A stretch of DNA of 16,363 nucleotides from Salinimicrobium sp964572365 (GTDB lineage: Bacteria; Bacteroidota; Bacteroidia; Flavobacteriales; Flavobacteriaceae): contig CAZNFK010000055.1 of NCBI GenBank assembly GCA_964572365.1, positions 1-16,363 on the forward strand, given 5' to 3'. The position numbers and the translations under genes were made by a program. Within the stretch, counting starts at the first letter, position 1, and every line of letters starts with the position of its first letter. The notes under the pieces are model-generated. The model saw nothing but the letters and a program-made list of their open reading frames with translations, was not told where the DNA came from and searched no databases. Positions 13,886 to 16,363 of this stretch are shown here, in pieces.

Positions 13886-14486
13886 AAATATAATTTTCGA
13901 CTTTGGCGACGTCTTTTTAGACCTCGACAAAGCCGCGACAAAAAGAGAGCTGGAAAGGCTGAAAATTTCAGATTTTTCGGAAGAAATGATCGAGAAAAAT
14001 CTTCAATATGAGCAAGGCTTGATCACTTCGGAAGAATTCATCTCTTCCTACTGCGATTCTTTTCCCCAGCTTTCAGCTGAAAAGTTCACCAGTTCCTGGA
14101 ATGCCATCCTGCTGAAATTTCCGGAGCACCGTTTGCGTTTCCTGCAGCAACTTTCCGAAGAAAATAAATACAAGCTCATCCTTCTAAGCAACACCAACGA
14201 CATTCATATAGAATGGGTGAAGCAAAATGTGGATTTTTTCGAGGATTTCAAGAATTGTTTCGACGCGTTTTATCTTTCGCAGGAGATCAATCTTAGAAAA
14301 CCCGATCATTCTATTTTTGAATTTGTACTCAAAAAACATGACCTGAAGCCCGAGGAAACTCTTTTTATAGACGACACCCCCGAAAATACGACTGCAGCGG
14401 CAGAACTGAATATTCATACCTGGAACATAGATCCCGCTAAAGAAGATGTGGTGGATCTTTTTGAGGTTAAAAGAGAGTTGTTTTGA
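13878..14486 (+). CDS. HAD family hydrolase, YihX-like phosphatase
   Basis: This 202-residue cytoplasmic protein is a HAD subfamily IA phosphatase. Motif I is IIFDFGDVFLDLD with nucleophile Asp8; as in the YihX branch, a Gly stands two places later where most HAD enzymes have the second Asp. Motif II is LLSNTND with Ser104, motif III Lys141 in RKPD, and motif IV Asp165-Asp166 in LFIDDTPENTTAA. A helical cap lies between motifs I and II. YihX of E. coli acts on glucose-1-phosphate. One tempting role, given ribD next door (eight-base overlap), is removal of phosphate from the riboflavin pathway intermediate, a step done by HAD enzymes elsewhere; this is inference from position only. Confidence 0.88.
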   Translation: MIKNIIFDFGDVFLDLDKAATKRELERLKISDFSEEMIEKNLQYEQGLITSEEFISSYCDSFPQLSAEKFTSSWNAILLKFPEHRLRFLQQLSEENKYKLILLSNTNDIHIEWVKQNVDFFEDFKNCFDAFYLSQEINLRKPDHSIFEFVLKKHDLKPEETLFIDDTPENTTAAAELNIHTWNIDPAKEDVVDLFEVKRELF

Positions 14487-15364
14487 TCTTTTTATTGCTC
14501 AGCATCCTCTCCTCGAGTGTGATCTTTGTGGTCTTCAAGCTGTATGACCGGTTTAAGATCAACACTTTGCAAGCCATTATTTTCAATTATTTTTTCGCAT
14601 TTTCGGCAGGTTTACTGGTCAATGCCCAACCCCTGGATCTTCAAAGAATTCCTTCGGAAGCCTGGTTCCCCGGAACGATCATTCTGGGTTTCATGTTTAT
14701 CGCCGTTTTCTACCTGGCCGCCCTGACCACCCAGCGCAGCGGACTTTCGGTAGTTTCTGTTGCCACAAAGATGTCTGTCGCCATACCCGTGCTTTTCGGG
14801 ATTTTCCTGTATAACGAGAGTACCGGATGGCTGAAGATCACAGGGATCGTTCTTGCGTTGATCGCGGTTTACCTTACTTCCATAAAAAAGAAGGAAGGGA
14901 TCACCATCAGAAAAAGAAATCTGATCTTTCCGTTACTGGTTTTCTTTGGCAGCGGAATAATCGATACGACCATAAAATACCTGGAAACATCCTATGTTTC
15001 CGAAACAGATGTTGCCCTCTTCACCTCTACCATTTTTGGAATAGCGGGTTGTATTGGAATCAGTATCCTGATCTTTCAGGGCTTAAAAAGAACTCTCAGA
15101 ATTTCCTGGAAAAATCTAATAGGAGGCATCGCTTTAGGGATTCCTAATTTTGGTTCCATCTATTTCCTGGTACTCGCCTTAAGGACAAATGGTATGGAGA
15201 GTTCCACGGTTTTCCCTATAAACAATGTGGCCATAGTCATGACCTCTACCCTGTTGGGGATCCTTCTTTTCAAGGAAAAAATGCTGGCGAAGAACTGGAT
15301 TGGGATTGGAGTAGCCATTTTGAGTATAATTTTGATCGCAAGCGCAGAGCAATGGATGAGATAA
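14483..15364 (+). CDS. EamA/DMT family transporter
   Basis: This 293-residue inner membrane protein has about ten helices in two EamA repeats, the drug/metabolite transporter fold. The first repeat spans about 1-135 and ends YLTSIKKKEG; the second starts near 150 (LIFPLLVFFGSGIIDTTIKY) and ends with GIGVAILSIILIASAEQW. The substrate is unknown. The start is TTG at 14483, which overlaps the HAD stop as TTGA, the same layout as an ATGA coupling; flavobacterial homologues also begin with a MIxLLLSIL-like segment, which supports this start. The end overlaps the YigZ gene by 13 bases. It could export or import a metabolite linked to its neighbours, but nothing in the protein shows this. Confidence 0.88.
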   Translation: MIFLLLSILSSSVIFVVFKLYDRFKINTLQAIIFNYFFAFSAGLLVNAQPLDLQRIPSEAWFPGTIILGFMFIAVFYLAALTTQRSGLSVVSVATKMSVAIPVLFGIFLYNESTGWLKITGIVLALIAVYLTSIKKKEGITIRKRNLIFPLLVFFGSGIIDTTIKYLETSYVSETDVALFTSTIFGIAGCIGISILIFQGLKRTLRISWKNLIGGIALGIPNFGSIYFLVLALRTNGMESSTVFPINNVAIVMTSTLLGILLFKEKMLAKNWIGIGVAILSIILIASAEQWMR

Positions 15365-15972
15365 AAGACACTTATAGAACCATTACGAAAGCTTCGGAAG
15401 AAGTGCTTTTCAAAGACAAGAACAGCAAATTTTTTGGCTATGCCTTCCCCGTAAATGATGAGGAAGAGATTAAGGAGCACCTGGAGGAACTTAAGAAAAA
15501 ACATCATGCCGCAAGGCACTGGTGCTATGCATGGCAGCTGGGAAAATCAGACCACAGGTACAGGGCAAACGACGATGGCGAGCCTTCAAATTCTGCAGGA
15601 ATGCCAATTTACGGCCAAATTCAGTCTTTTGATGTCACTAATGTTTTGATCGTGATAGTTCGGTATTTTGGAGGGGTAAAACTGGGGGTAGGCGGATTGA
15701 TCCACGCCTACAAAACTGCCGCACAAATGGCACTGGAAGCCTCAAAGATCGTTACCCGCACCATTGATCTGAAATTTGAGATCGCTTTTGATTACCCCGA
15801 AATGAACAAGGTCATGCGGGTTATAAAAGAGAACAATTTAAATGTAATTGACCAGATCCTTGAGCTGGATTGCAAGATCATCATTAGCGTAAGAAAAAAA
15901 GAAGCGGAAAGGATCTATGAAAAATTCGATGCAACCTATAAGGTAAAGATCACTCAGTTAGAGGATCAATAA
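15352..15972 (+). CDS. YigZ/IMPACT family protein (UPF0029)
   Basis: This 206-residue protein belongs to the YigZ branch of the IMPACT family. The UPF0029 domain covers about 15-125, with HAARHWCYAWQLG near 51-63, DDGEPSNSAGMPIYGQI near 74-90 and the signature RYFGGVKLGVGGLIHAYKTA at 104-123. The smaller DUF1949-like ferredoxin-type domain follows (about 138-200). The biochemical function in bacteria is not settled; eukaryotic IMPACT binds GCN1 and affects translational control. ATG 15352 lies 13 bases before the end of the EamA gene, so it is the last gene of the ribD group. Its stop overlaps the stop region of the convergent thioesterase gene by seven bases. Confidence 0.93.
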   Translation: MDEIKDTYRTITKASEEVLFKDKNSKFFGYAFPVNDEEEIKEHLEELKKKHHAARHWCYAWQLGKSDHRYRANDDGEPSNSAGMPIYGQIQSFDVTNVLIVIVRYFGGVKLGVGGLIHAYKTAAQMALEASKIVTRTIDLKFEIAFDYPEMNKVMRVIKENNLNVIDQILELDCKIIISVRKKEAERIYEKFDATYKVKITQLEDQ

Positions 15973-16363
15973 CCTAATTTCTCCAAAACATATTGTGGAC
16001 ATTTTATGGGTTTATTTTTTTCAATGTCCATAAAAATGAGAGTAGTTTCGGCTTCTGTAAGTAATTCCTTATTCTCGTTAAAAATTTTATAAGAAAATTC
16101 AATTCGTACACCCGGTTTTTTAAGAAGAATTGTCTCGATTTTAAGAAGGTCATCAAATTTAGCCGATTTTTTGAACCTGAGTTTCAGTTCATAAACGGGT
16201 AACATCACCCCCTGTTCTTCCATTTTTTTATAAGATATCCCAATTGCTTCAAGCCAGTCAATTCGGGCGATCTCGAGGTATTGAGCATAATTTCCATGAT
16301 ACACCACCCCCATTTGATCGGTTTCGGCGTAACGAACTTTAACATACGAATTATGGCTTTTCA
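15966..16363 (-). CDS. YbgC-like acyl-CoA thioesterase (4HBT hotdog fold), 5' end at right edge
   Basis: This is a single hotdog-fold thioesterase that hydrolyses acyl-CoA. The frame stays open to the window end and reads KSHNSYVKVRYAETDQMGVV; the two last window bases are TG on this strand, so the start codon is probably ATG with its A just outside. That gives about 132 residues, normal for the family. The catalytic region is YAETDQMGVVYHGNYAQYLE, with the Asp of TDQMG at the position used by YbgC enzymes (residue 16 if ATG is right). An internal ATG at 16313 would remove this Asp, so it is not the start. The gene converges on YigZ with a seven-base overlap. In flavobacteria this type of gene often lies near dnaA, which might sit to the right. 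Confidence 0.85.
   Translation of the reverse strand, partial: KSHNSYVKVRYAETDQMGVVYHGNYAQYLEIARIDWLEAIGISYKKMEEQGVMLPVYELKLRFKKSAKFDDLLKIETILLKKPGVRIEFSYKIFNENKELLTEAETTLIFMDIEKNKPIKCPQYVLEKLGY

Noticed and set aside
13885..13911. HAD motif I lacking the second Asp as a sign of an inactive enzyme
   Set aside because: The FDFGDV form with Gly at that position is normal for the YihX-like branch, and motifs II to IV are intact.
1..16363. Mobile element, phage, toxin-antitoxin or defence system
   Set aside because: No transposase, integrase, recombinase, restriction, Cas or toxin-like protein, terminal repeats or tRNA genes are seen; gene content and base use look like core chromosome throughout.

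Overview
The window looks like ordinary chromosomal DNA of a marine or soil flavobacterium (Bacteroidota, Flavobacteriaceae). The protein sequences are of flavobacterial type. The -7 boxes match the Bacteroidota consensus TAnnTTTG instead of the E. coli -10 box, Shine-Dalgarno sequences are mostly absent, and the bamD-rpoZ-coaBC order is typical of the group. GC content is moderate and even by eye. I see no rRNA, tRNA, insertion sequence, prophage, CRISPR array or defence island.

Left part (1-4269, all minus strand). A DUF6913-dapA pair (lysine/peptidoglycan precursor) is followed by bamD, an omega-type RNA polymerase subunit and the first codons of coaBC. Upstream lie two related 8-helix membrane proteins that look like distant YhhN/TMEM86 (lysoplasmalogenase-like) paralogues.

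Middle part (4442-8335, plus strand). A 5'-nucleotidase is split over two overlapping genes. The C-terminal domain is made as a lipoprotein, followed by the metallophosphoesterase domain with a Tat signal. An unlinked hybrid sensor kinase follows, with a periplasmic solute-binding-protein sensor and a C-terminal receiver domain.

Right-centre (8352-12679, minus strand). A small membrane protein gene with its own promoter lies upstream of a tight group: GNAT acetyltransferase, prmC, a double VOC-domain protein and ligA. The last three overlap at their ends.

Right end. A plus-strand group with overlapping ends runs ribD, HAD phosphatase, EamA transporter and YigZ/IMPACT protein (12836-15972). 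It converges on a YbgC-like thioesterase that is cut by the right edge, probably by a single base.

No stretch longer than 300 bases lacks a gene. The larger gaps are 4270-4441, 6112-6292, 12377-12508 and 12680-12835, and three of them hold recognisable promoters or repeats. The most notable signals are regulatory: perfect TAnnTTTG boxes only 4-6 bases before start codons (leaderless or nearly leaderless mRNAs), a 14-bp direct repeat with a 20-bp period in the ribD divergent region, and three phased GATAAAA motifs before a membrane protein gene. I found no convincing undescribed multi-gene system; this is mainly conserved core genome.
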